A stretch of DNA of 64,000 nucleotides, from the NCBI RefSeq assembly GCF_042453785.1, contig NC_091674.1:9478001-9542000 (forward strand). Direction: 5' to 3'. Source of the stretch: Malus domestica (taxonomy: Eukaryota; Streptophyta; Magnoliopsida; Rosales; Rosaceae). The first letter of the stretch is position 1. Every line of letters starts with the position of its first letter. Shown piece by piece: positions 55,520 to 64,000 of the stretch. The notes below the pieces were generated by a model, which saw nothing but the letters and a program-made list of their open reading frames with translations, had not been told where the DNA came from and did not search any database. Both the position numbers and the translations under genes were made by a program.

Positions 55520-58500
55520 AACTCCACCTGTGTAAGCTTATCTTATATTGCCGGTCCCAAGTCTGGGTAAAGGAGGAGGGGGAGGGCGTCAGGTAGTCGA
55601 CAGCCAGCACTCCTGGTTTACGTCGAATCCTTATGAAAATGAATCTAGAATGAAATCGCGCTAAAACTAGGGCGTCACCCGTAAGTGGCGCGCTGTGTGG
55701 CCCGAGCACAATGATAAGTGAGCAAGGGTCGCTGTATCTCCATCGGCACCCGGATGCAGTGTTAAATGAGCAAGGGGGCCATAGAAACTTCTTTTCGAAC
55801 GACTCCACTCAAAGTTGTTTGAGAGCATATGCTCCTATCAACTTTACACATAACACACAAAAGAAGTACTCTGATCCTATTAGACGGGGGAGGTTGAAGA
55901 AGTTAGGACAGAAGGGTAGAGTTTAAGAGAGTAGAATGTGTTTAGGAACATGGAATATAGGAACCCTAACTGGAAAATCTATGGAAGTAGTGGAAGTTAT
56001 GGTGAGGAGAAGGATAAATATTATGTGCCTACAAGAAACTAAGTAGGTTGGTTTTAAGGCAAAGGATCTAGAAAACTCAGGGTTTAAACTCTAGTATTCG
56101 GGCACAAATAGAACGAGAAACGGTGTTGGCATCATCGTGGACAAGACCTTGACACAAGATGTTGTAGATGTCAAAAGGGTAGGAGATAGAATCATGGCAA
56201 TCAAGATTGTAATAGGACAAGAACTCATCAATGTGATTAGTGCGTATGCACCTCAAGTAGGGTTGGATACGAGTTCGAAGGAGAAATTTTGGGAAGACCT
56301 TGGAGACTTGGTGCAAGGAATTGCTCAGACGGAGAAGTTATTTATAGGAGGAGATTTAAATGGACACGTGGGCAAGGAGATAGGCAACTATGGAGGTTTT
56401 CATGGTGACCATGGTTTTGGGGAGAGAAACGAGGATGGGGAAGCTATCTTGGATTTTGCAATGGCATATGATCTCTTCTTAGCCAACACCTTTTTTAAGA
56501 AGAGAGAAGAACATGTGATCACCTACAAGAGTGGGTCGTCAAAAACACAAATAGATTTTCTTCTAATGAGGAAAGGGGATTGTATAACTTGTAAGGATTG
56601 CAAAGTTATACCGGGAGAGAGCTTGGCTAATCAACATCGCTGTTGGTGATGGATGTACATATCAAAAGAGTGAGAAAAAAGAACAAGACTTGGAAGTACT
56701 CAAGGACTAGATGGTGGAACCTAAAAGGAGAAAAACAAGCTATTTTCAAAGAGAAAGTAATCACCCAATGTGTGTGGGATAGAGAGGGGGAAGCTAGCCA
56801 AAGGTGGGATTCCATGGCTAGTTGTATCCGAAAAGTAGCAAAAGAGGTATTAGGAGAGTCCAAGGGCTTTGCTCCACACCAAAAGGAATCTTGGTGGTGG
56901 AATGAGGAGGTACAAACGAAAGTGAAGGCTAAGAAGGAATGTTGTATAGCCTTATACAAGGATATGACCGATGAAAATGGTGAAAGGTATAGAAGAGCGA
57001 AGCAAGAGGCGAAGAAAGCTGTGAGAGAAGCTAAGTTAGTGTCTTATGACGATATGTATAAGCGACTAGATACCAAAGAAGGAGAGTTGGATATCTATAA
57101 ACTAGCTAGAGCAAGGGAAAAGAAGACAAGGGACCCAAAACCAAGTGAGGTGCATCAAGGATGAGGATGGAAAGGTTCTTGCTACAGAAAACGCGGTCAA
57201 AGACAGATGGAGAGGTTATTTTCATAATCTTTTCAATGAAGGACATGAAATGAGTACTTCTTTAGGGGAGTTGAGTAACTCAGAAGAGTGTAGAAACTAC
57301 TCCTTTTATCGTCGAATCAGGAAGGAAGAAGTGGTTGTAGTTTTGAAGAAGATGAAGCATAGAAAAGCAGTGGGCCCAGATGATATACCAATCGAAGTGT
57401 GGAAAGTCTTGGGAGAGACAGGTATAGCATGGCTCACTGACATTTTCAATAGGATTTTGAAAACGAAGAAGATGCCAAATGAGTGGCGAAAGAGCACTTT
57501 GGTGCCTATCTACAAGAATAAGGGCGACGTACAAAATTGCATGAACTATAGGGGTATTAAGCTAATGAATCATACAATGAAGCTCTGGGGGAGAGTCATT
57601 GAGCATAGATTGAGGCAAGAGACACGAGTTTCAGACAACCAATTCGGGTTCATGCCAGGACGCTCAACCATGGAGGCAATCTATCTCTTACGTAGATTGA
57701 TGGAAAGATATAGAGAGGGGAAAAAGGATTTACACATGGTCTTTATAGATTTGGAAAAAGCGTATGATAAGGTACCAAGAGACATTCTCTGGAGGATTTT
57801 GGAGAAGAAAGGAGTACGAGTAGCATATATCCAAGCCATAAAGGATATGTATGAAGGAGCAAAGACTGCTGTAAGAACTCATGAAGGACAAACCGAAAGC
57901 TTCCCCATAACTGTAGGATTGCATCAAGGCTCATCCTTAAGTCCTTACCTTTTTGCGTTGGTAATGGATGAGATTACAGGACATATTCAAGATGATATTC
58001 CTTGGTGTATGCTTTTCGCAGATGATATAGTGTTGATAGATGAAACTCAGGAAAGGGTAAATGTGAAGCTTAACCTTTGGAGAGAAGTGTTGGAATCTAA
58101 AGGTCTTCGCCTAAGCCGATCAAAGACAGAATATATAGAGTGCAAGTTCAGTGCAAATGGAGGCCAAAATGAGTTAGGGGTGAGGATCGGAGATCAGGAA
58201 ATACCAAAGAGCGATTGCTTTCGCTACCTAGGATCTATCTTGCAAAAGAACGGAGAATTAGATGGAGATCTCAACTATAGAATACAAGCTGGATGGATGA
58301 AGTGGAAGAGTGCATCCGGCGTGTTGTGTGACCGCCGTATGCCACTGAAGCTCAAGGGAAAATTTTATAGGACGACAATAAGGCCGGCGATGCTGTATGG
58401 CACAGAATGTTGGGCGGTGAAGCATCAACACGTACACAAAATGGGTGTAGCGAAGATGAGGATGCTTCGTTGGATGTGTGGACACACGCAAAAGGATAAG

Positions 58501-58789
58501 ATTAGGAATGAGGATATCCGAGGTAAAGTAGGAGTAACTGAAATTGTAGGAAAGCTGAGAGAAAATCGGTTACGGTGGTTTGGACATGTGTAAAGAAGGC
58601 CTACTGACGTTCCGGTTAGAAGATGTGACTACGGGATAGAGGTACAGGGCCGAAGGGGTAGAGGAAGACCTAGGAAAACTTTGGAAGAGACTCTAAGAAA
58701 AGACTTAAGAGTACTTGGATCTAACGGAGGACATGATACAGGACCGAGCACAATGGCGTTCTAAGATTCATATAGCCGACCCCACTCAG
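55520..58789 (+). mobile_element. RTE-type LINE A (right composite)
   Basis: 5' end 'aactccacctgtgtaagctt', then coding sequence homologous to the left LINE, then the 3' end 'ccgaccccactcag'. About the same length as the left LINE A, with no tail of its own. Confidence 0.85.
55711..58789 (+). pseudogene. RTE endonuclease-reverse transcriptase, multiply broken
   Basis: Pieces in order: 55711-55926 (N-terminal), 56137-56649 (endonuclease, 'GGDLNGHVG'), 56643-57164, and 57145-58593 (reverse transcriptase with '[11 protein letters not shown]' and 'FADDIV'). Stops occur near 55924 and 56043. A missing base near 56640 and an extra A near 57135 shift the frame, and a C-to-T change makes a stop at about 58591. 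These lesions differ from those in the left copy, so the two copies decayed independently. Confidence 0.85.
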
Positions 58790-59053
58790 TGACTTGGATT
58801 TTTCAAGTCATCAACCAAGAAGTTTTCCTCACTCGAGAAATTAAGGGAACACTACCTCAACCTACATGCTTCACTCACAAAGCTTCAACATACAAGCTTC
58901 AACAAAAGAAAAATTCAAAGAACTTAGTGAAGAAGGCTTTGGTGTATTTAACACAATACGTTGAAATGAAGCAAAACTTATTTATTGATATCTCTGATAA
59001 GTTACAAATATGTACATATACATGAGTCAAAATAAACAAACAAGAGGGGGCAT

Positions 59054-59728
59054 TCACAAAGGTTGCTTAGGAGAAGTCTCAGCAGTCGGTAGAGCCCCAG
59101 AAAGAGAAGGCACCGGAGGGTGATCACTCGGAGCCTCAGTACTGGACAGAACCCTAGAAGGAAGAGGCATCGGAGGCTGATCATTTGGAGCTTCATTACA
59201 CGGTACAGCCTCAGAAGACGAAGGCAATAAATGCCTTTGGAACAAACCCACAAACCTCTGATGATCAAGTAAAATCTGACCATCAGATTCCTTCACCTGG
59301 TTAAGCTTCCTCTTCATGTTTGTAGCATAGTCATGTGCGAGCCTGTGCAACTGTTTATTCTCATGCTTGAGCCCTCTAATCTCCTGCTTGAGACTCATCA
59401 TTTCAGCCGCCAATGATTCAACTTGGCGGGTTCGAGCAAATAAGCGTTGGGCCATATTCGACACAGAACCTGCACACTGAACACTAAGAGCCAGAGAATC
59501 CTTAACAACCAACTCATCAGACCGTTTGGAAAGAAGTCTGTTATCTTTGGGAGTGAGAATGTTCCTGGCCACCATCGCAGCGGTCATATCATTCTTCATC
59601 ACGGAATCCCTAACGGTAAGAGGACCAGTAGGGGATAAGAAGGATGGGCGCCATATGTTGTTTGGAGAAGGCGCGGCTGCCTCTTCATCAAGGTTCAAGT
59701 CAAAACGACGGTTGGAAGGGCCAGACAT
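59054..59728 (-). CDS. Antisense ORF of the LTR-like module, 224-aa coiled-coil protein (right copy)
   Basis: Same length as the left-copy ORF at 4938-5612, open throughout, ATG at 59728. About 202 of 224 residues agree. The central helix ('LLSKRSDEL', 'QCAGSVSNMAQRLFARTRQV', 'GLKHENKQLHRLAHDY') is the best conserved part, and most changes fall in the N-terminal and Pro-rich C-terminal thirds. The uniform length and lack of stops contrast with the LINE coding regions beside it, which carry several. It runs against the composite's direction and faces into the LINE 3' end. An AATAAA equivalent follows at about 58985 on minus. Confidence 0.6.
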   Translation of the reverse strand: MSGPSNRRFDLNLDEEAAAPSPNNIWRPSFLSPTGPLTVRDSVMKNDMTAAMVARNILTPKDNRLLSKRSDELVVKDSLALSVQCAGSVSNMAQRLFARTRQVESLAAEMMSLKQEIRGLKHENKQLHRLAHDYATNMKRKLNQVKESDGQILLDHQRFVGLFQRHLLPSSSEAVPCNEAPNDQPPMPLPSRVLSSTEAPSDHPPVPSLSGALPTAETSPKQPL

Positions 59729-59879
59729 TTTCAAAGGTGTTGAAGAGAGAAGAGGTTGGACAAATCAAGATCTTAGAAGTGCAAGAAGGGAGCTTCTACT
59801 CGTGGAGATTCAAGTGTGCTTTGGAACTTAATGTCAGCCTCTATAAAAATCTGCACTCGACGGAGCTTCAGAAATCGAA

Positions 59880-60110
59880 GAGGCGCCTGCTCAGAGATCG
59901 AAGAGGCGTTTGCTTTCTCAAAAGCTGGGCTGCTCAGAGACCACGAGGGCCGATCTCAGAGATCGAATAGGCGTTTACTTTCTCAAAAGCTGGGCTGCTC
60001 AAAGACCACGAGGGCCGATCTCAAAAATCGAAGAGGCGTTTGCTTTCTTAAAAGCTGGGCTGCTCAGAGACCACGAGGGCCGATCTCAGAAATCAAAGAG
60101 GCACCTGCTT
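59880..60110. repeat. 63-66 bp minisatellite (right module)
   Basis: About four units with 'gctttctcaaaagctgggct', 'gctcagagaccacgagggcc' and 'gatctcagagatcgaa', matching 4560-4780 in inverse orientation. Confidence 0.8.
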
Positions 60111-62116
60111 TCTCAGCCTTGTCAGCACTTGTCACATGCACACTCAGCCTTGCGGAAATTACGGGCAATCTGTCGAAGATTTCTGGTGAAGTAGAAAACA
60201 TGTGAATCTTATTGTTCAATCATCCACTTTCCACACGCAACATCAGCTCATGGGTACCACATATAACTTTGTCAAAGATCTCTGATAAAGTTTAGACACG
60301 TGAAGCTTGCAGCTCCCACTACATCGCTATGACCAAGAAGGGTAAAAGAATAGCAAAGAAACAACACTAACAAAGTTTAGACATATAAATTTTGAAGGTT
60401 TAGCTACCATATTATTACCCATAAGGGTAAAGGAACAACACCACTGCTCGATAATTGGAAAGTCTCTGTGTGTCAACCTCTGTGCTCCGTGGCAAGGTAG
60501 ACTAGCAAAAATGCCCAACCTTTACTCACATTCGAGAAAACACTCCTAACAAGATTGCTTGCTCCAAAATCGAAGAGGTATCGTCCTCTGAATTTCGAGA
60601 GCCAGACTCCCAACATGATTACTTTCTCAAAAATCGAAGAGACACCGCTCTCCGAATTTCAAGAGCCAGACTCCCAGCAGGAGATCTTTCTCAAAGATCA
60701 AAGAGGCACCGTTCTCCGAATCTCGAGAGCCAGATCCCCGACAGGATTGCTTGTTCAAAAACCAAAGAGGCATCGCTTTCTCAACTTCGAGAGCCAGATC
60801 TCCTTGGATAAAGCTTGTCTGTAATCTTCACATGCAACATCAGCTTTCCAGATACCACAGACCACTTTTTCAAAGTGCTTTGATAGAGTTAAAACACGTG
60901 AAGCTGGCAGCTCCCACTACAGTGCTATGACCAAGAAGGGTAAAGGAATAGCATTATTACTTGTTAGGGAGACTCCTATATATGTCGACCTCCATCCTCA
61001 CCGGACAGGCAGACCTGCAAAAATGCTCAACCCTTCCTCATATCTGAGAGGGCACTCCCAACGAAGCCTTTCGAAATACTCAGCTTTCTTTCCCCCCCGA
61101 TAATACCTCTGCAAACAAGCTACACCAGAGCAAGAATATCTCATATCATCAGGGTTAAAAGCAAGAGTATCCCATATCATGCTTTTTCCCTGTCTTTTCA
61201 TTTGGCATTGTTCTTACCTGCAAGACAAGGAGAAAGAGAGCAATCAGTCAGCACTTGGAATCAAGCTTCCAGTCAGGAACTGACTGCCTGGAACCCCTTA
61301 CCTGATTACTTACCTGACATTGCTCTCGAGTACTCATCTTCAACATCTTATGCTTCCAGAGAAGATACCACATCTGTCTGAGGAACAGATAGGGCAAGTG
61401 AGAAGGATACAAGGAAGCATGTGGAGACAAGCGTAACAAAACACGTGCCGATACTTCCATTACTTTGTCAACAGCAAAAGTATCCCATATCAGCAGGGTC
61501 GAACGTACTCTAGATTTGATGGACTTGTTTTGACCCTCAAATTCTTCAGTCGGCCTTATACTCTAGAGGTAACCAGAAAACCCTCCAGCCCAATTCAAGA
61601 ATAAGCCTGTGGAAAGTTACTTCTTCAAAAGCAAAAGTATCTCATATCATCTCATCTCTTTTTCTTCTCTTTATCCTTCATGCTGCTTGCAAGATAAGGA
61701 GAATGAGAACAATCAACCGGAACTCGAAATCAAACTTCTGATCTGGGACTGATTGCTTGGAGCTCTGATTGCTTACCTTGTCTGTCACCTCTTTCAGCAG
61801 ATCCCCTAGCTCGGCGACTTGGGGGACTTTTACTACATGGTTTGTATCGCGCTTGACCAAGCCTGAAACTACAAGTAAGCTTCAAGTGAAATTGATACAT
61901 TACCTTGTGCATCTCCACCAGTTAAAGATACCACCCCTGGACGGAGGAAGAGTACTTCCAGAGAAGATGCCACATCTACCTATGAGACAGATAAGGCAAG
62001 TGAAGGCGATACCACACTTCGGTACTTACAAGTTTCGTGATTACTCAGCGGCTTGGATCTTGCAAGTCCCCAACCGAGGAGCTTCCCTTCCAACCAGGAG
62101 GCCAATCACAGAGCGA

Positions 62117-62230
62117 CACGTGTCGACATCAGAAGTCAATCATAGCGCGACACGTGTCAACATCGAAAGCCAATCACAACACGACATGTGTCAATGTCAG
62201 AACAAGGCTAGAAACTCTATTCTATAAAAG
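62117..62230 (+). promoter_or_regulatory. LTR-like promoter: G-box repeats and TATA box
   Basis: CACGTG at 62117 and 62151 and the variant CATGTG at 62185, spaced 34 bp, each preceded by 'caatca' (CCAAT-like). TATAAAAG is at 62223-62230. The 34-bp period shows the block arose as a triplication. Known plant G-boxes bind bZIP/bHLH factors (family knowledge). This block is absent from the left composite. Confidence 0.6.
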
Positions 62231-62522
62231 GAGATCATTCTCCCAAAATATTTCCTAATGCCATTTGTACTAAATCATTCACTTGTACCCACTAAAGGAG
62301 AGCTTGAACCTATGTACTTGTGTAAACCCTTCACAATTAATGAGAACTCCTCTACTCCGTGGACGGAGCCAATCTGGGTGAACCACGTACATCTTGTGTT
62401 TGCTCTCCTGTCTCTATCCTTTTACATACTTATCCATACTAATGACCGGAGCAATCTAGCGAAGGTCACAAACTTAATACTTTCTGTTGTACCAAAGTCC
62501 TCACTGATTTTGTGCATCAACA

Positions 62523-63212
62523 ATCCTTAAGTCCTTACCTTTTTGCATTGGTAATGGATGAGTTAACAGGACATATTCAAGATGTTATTCCTTAGTGTAT
62601 GCATTACGCAGACGATATAGGGTTGATAGATGAAACTCAGGAAGGGGTAAATGCGAAGCTTAACCTTTGGAGAGAAGTGTTGGAATCTAAAGGTCTTCGC
62701 CTAAGCCGATCAAAGACAGAATATATGGAATACAAGCGGGATGGATGAAGTGGAAGAGTGCATCTGGCGTGTTATGTGACCGTCATATGCCACTGAAGCT
62801 CAAGGGAAAATTTTATAGGATGGCAATAAGGTCAGCGATGCTGTATGGCACAGAATGTTGGGCGGTGAAGCATCAACACGTACACAAAATGGGTGTAGCG
62901 GAAATGAGGATGCTTCGTTGGAGGTGTGGGCTCACGAGAAAGGATAAGTTAAGGAATGCGTGGGTTAGACATGTGCAAAGAAGGCCTACTGACGCTCCAG
63001 TTCGAAGATGTGACTACGGGACAGAGGTTCAGGGCCGAAGGGGTAGAGGAAGACCTAGGAAAACTTTAGAAGAGACCCTAAGAAAAGATTTAGAGTACTT
63101 GGATCTAACGGAGGACATGATACAAAACCGAGCGCAATGGCGTTCTAGGATTCACATAGCCGACCCCACTTAGTGGGAAACGGCTTTGTTGTTGTTGTTG
63201 TTGTTGTTGTTA
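62523..63212 (+). mobile_element. RTE LINE B 3' fragment with (TTG)n tail (right composite)
   Basis: It starts inside the reverse transcriptase region ('cttaagtccttacctttttg'; the FADD motif is mutated), has an internal deletion near 62730, then an open 142-codon frame (62745-63173) with the intact C-terminus 'RRGRGRPRKTLEETLRKDLE' to 'RIHIADPT' and a stop. The 3' end 'ccccacttagtgggaaacgg' plus (TTG)n is the tail used for insertion. Confidence 0.85.
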
Positions 63213-63228
63213 TTTGGTTGCTGAGAGA
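63213..63228. repeat. Target-site duplication, right composite, 3' side
   Basis: TTTGGTTGCTGAGAGA, identical to 55504-55519. Confidence 0.92.
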
Positions 63229-64000
63229 GTGTGAAATGGAAGGAAGTTTATGGGTTTTGAATTGATTTTGAAATCTAGGATCTGGGTTTTGTTTTTAGGG
63301 GTTGTCATGTGCAAATGGGAGGGCAGAGTAGAATTTGAATTGGTTAAGTTTCAGAGAAAATATGAAAAAGGGAAAAGTAAATCATTTGAGTTTTGGCGTT
63401 GGGTCAAAACATTATTCGGTGGGTTTGTGTTTGCTTCAAATTCAAATCTTCTATTTCGTTTTGAACTTTTGATTATCAGTTTTGTGGATGGAAAGATGAA
63501 AAGAATGAGAACACTTGAATCCTTTGTTTTTTGGTTTTTCAGTTTGTTTTCTGCGAGAAATTGGGAAGATTTAATAGGAGAAAAGCTAGATGATAGTTTT
63601 TTTTTTTCCTCGTTTTATTGAATTTAGATGCAGATTAAGAAGATATGAAATTTGAGGGCAATAACTAATGGTCCTGTAGTTAGAAATTAGCATAGATTAA
63701 TATGTTAGTGTCTTTGCTATTTATGTTGAGATGTTTACCCATAAAAAGCATTAGAAAGTAAGACATTCATAATGGATCGATTTGTGCTGTTGTGCATTCA
63801 ACTATTCGGACAGTACTTCAGTCTATTCATCGATAACGTGCATGGTGCATTCTGACACCCTGATCTCAAAACAAAGTTCATTACGTAAAAAGTAAAACCA
63901 GACATTGATTTGTATTCCTGGGAAACCTTGAGATAGTTTTAGGTTTAATTTCATGTTTCCATTTCTCCCCTGTTTTGTACTCTTTCATTTTCCTTTTAAC
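63229..64000 (+). other. Continuation of intron 1 of the gene at 55057
   Basis: T-rich sequence following the composite. The frame at 63250-63621 has no domain and looks intronic. No next exon was recognised before the window ends. Confidence 0.5.

Larger units (their letters stand above)
58790..62522 (+). mobile_element. LTR-like module (right composite)
   Basis: 3733 bp with TG..CA ends (TGACTTGG .. GTGCATCAACA). The 3' part looks like an LTR promoter region, with G-boxes, TATAAAAG at 62223, and conserved downstream sequence ('gtgaaccacgtacatcttgt', 'gaccggagcaatctagcg'). No gag or pol is present. The opposite strand carries the 224-residue ORF (59054-59728). Confidence 0.7.
55520..63212 (+). 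mobile_element. Composite retroelement, right copy: RTE LINE + LTR-like module + RTE LINE 3' end
   Basis: The order is LINE A (55520-58789), LTR-like module (58790-62522), LINE B 3' fragment (62523-63212) with a (TTG)n tail at about 63186-63212. The perfect 16-bp duplication lies outside the two far ends (55504-55519, 63213-63228), not around any single part, so the whole 7.69 kb inserted at once. Its junction LINE A/LTR-like module ('cccactcag|TGACTTGG') is the same as in the left copy, showing descent from one composite ancestor. It interrupts intron 1 of the gene at 55057 in the same orientation as that gene. Confidence 0.88.

Noticed and set aside
783..63228. One large inverted segmental duplication linking the two composites
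   Set aside because: The flanks do not match, and the target-site duplications differ in sequence and length (18 bp vs 16 bp).
63250..63621. 123-codon frame near the window end as the next exon of the gene at 55057
   Set aside because: Phe/Ser/Lys-rich composition typical of T-rich intron, no coiled-coil continuation, and no acceptor site in a matching phase was evident.

Overview
The window looks like nuclear DNA of a eudicot plant, most likely a woody Rosaceae of the apple/pear type (inference from codon use, GT-AG introns, the gene set and the style of the repeats; no search was run). It is AT-rich, gene-poor and dominated by nested transposable elements. Five host genes or gene remnants can be supported: a PAP16-like purple acid phosphatase (15535-22312, minus, 5 exons), a conserved plant protein of unknown function with a Trp/Gly repeat tail (33643-36368, plus, 2 exons, a GC-AG intron), a decayed copy of the spliceosomal WD40 gene PRP4 (38161-41933, plus), a complete 11-exon ALG7/GPT gene for the first step of N-glycan assembly (42851-48534, minus, tail-to-tail with PRP4), and the first coding exon of a predicted organelle-targeted coiled-coil protein (55057-55458, plus; the rest lies beyond the window).

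The most striking structure is a pair of 7.7-8.3 kb composite retroelements in opposite orientation, one near each end (801-9132 minus; 55520-63212 plus). Each has the same order: an almost full RTE-type LINE (APE endonuclease + reverse transcriptase), then a 3.7-4.5 kb LTR-like module that carries an open antisense reading frame for a 224-residue coiled-coil protein, then the 3' part of a second RTE LINE ending in a (TTG)n tail. Each whole composite is flanked by its own perfect target-site duplication (18 bp and 16 bp), so the three-part unit moved as one piece, at least twice. The right copy landed in intron 1 of the gene at 55057.

The region 22.8-33.0 kb is a Russian doll: a degenerate Copia element is split by a Gypsy-type solo LTR (TSD ATTAT), which is itself split by a MULE with identical 115-bp terminal inverted repeats and an open transposase gene, and by a Harbinger-like non-autonomous element (TSD TTA). 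A second Harbinger-like element (12652-14720) contains a hAT-like element with an 8-bp TSD. Smaller pieces include an Au-like SINE with a 17-bp TSD, at least six copies of another tRNA-like SINE, a fold-back MITE with a 10-bp TSD, a Mutator-like CCGAA-rich element with a 9-bp TSD, and a CACTA end.

The 3' end of the phosphatase gene has been duplicated downstream (1-250 and 9151-9396 match 14.7-15.7 kb), and that copy is a dead remnant opened up by the left composite. Apart from this duplication and the insertions into introns, the host genes show no operon-like relation to each other.
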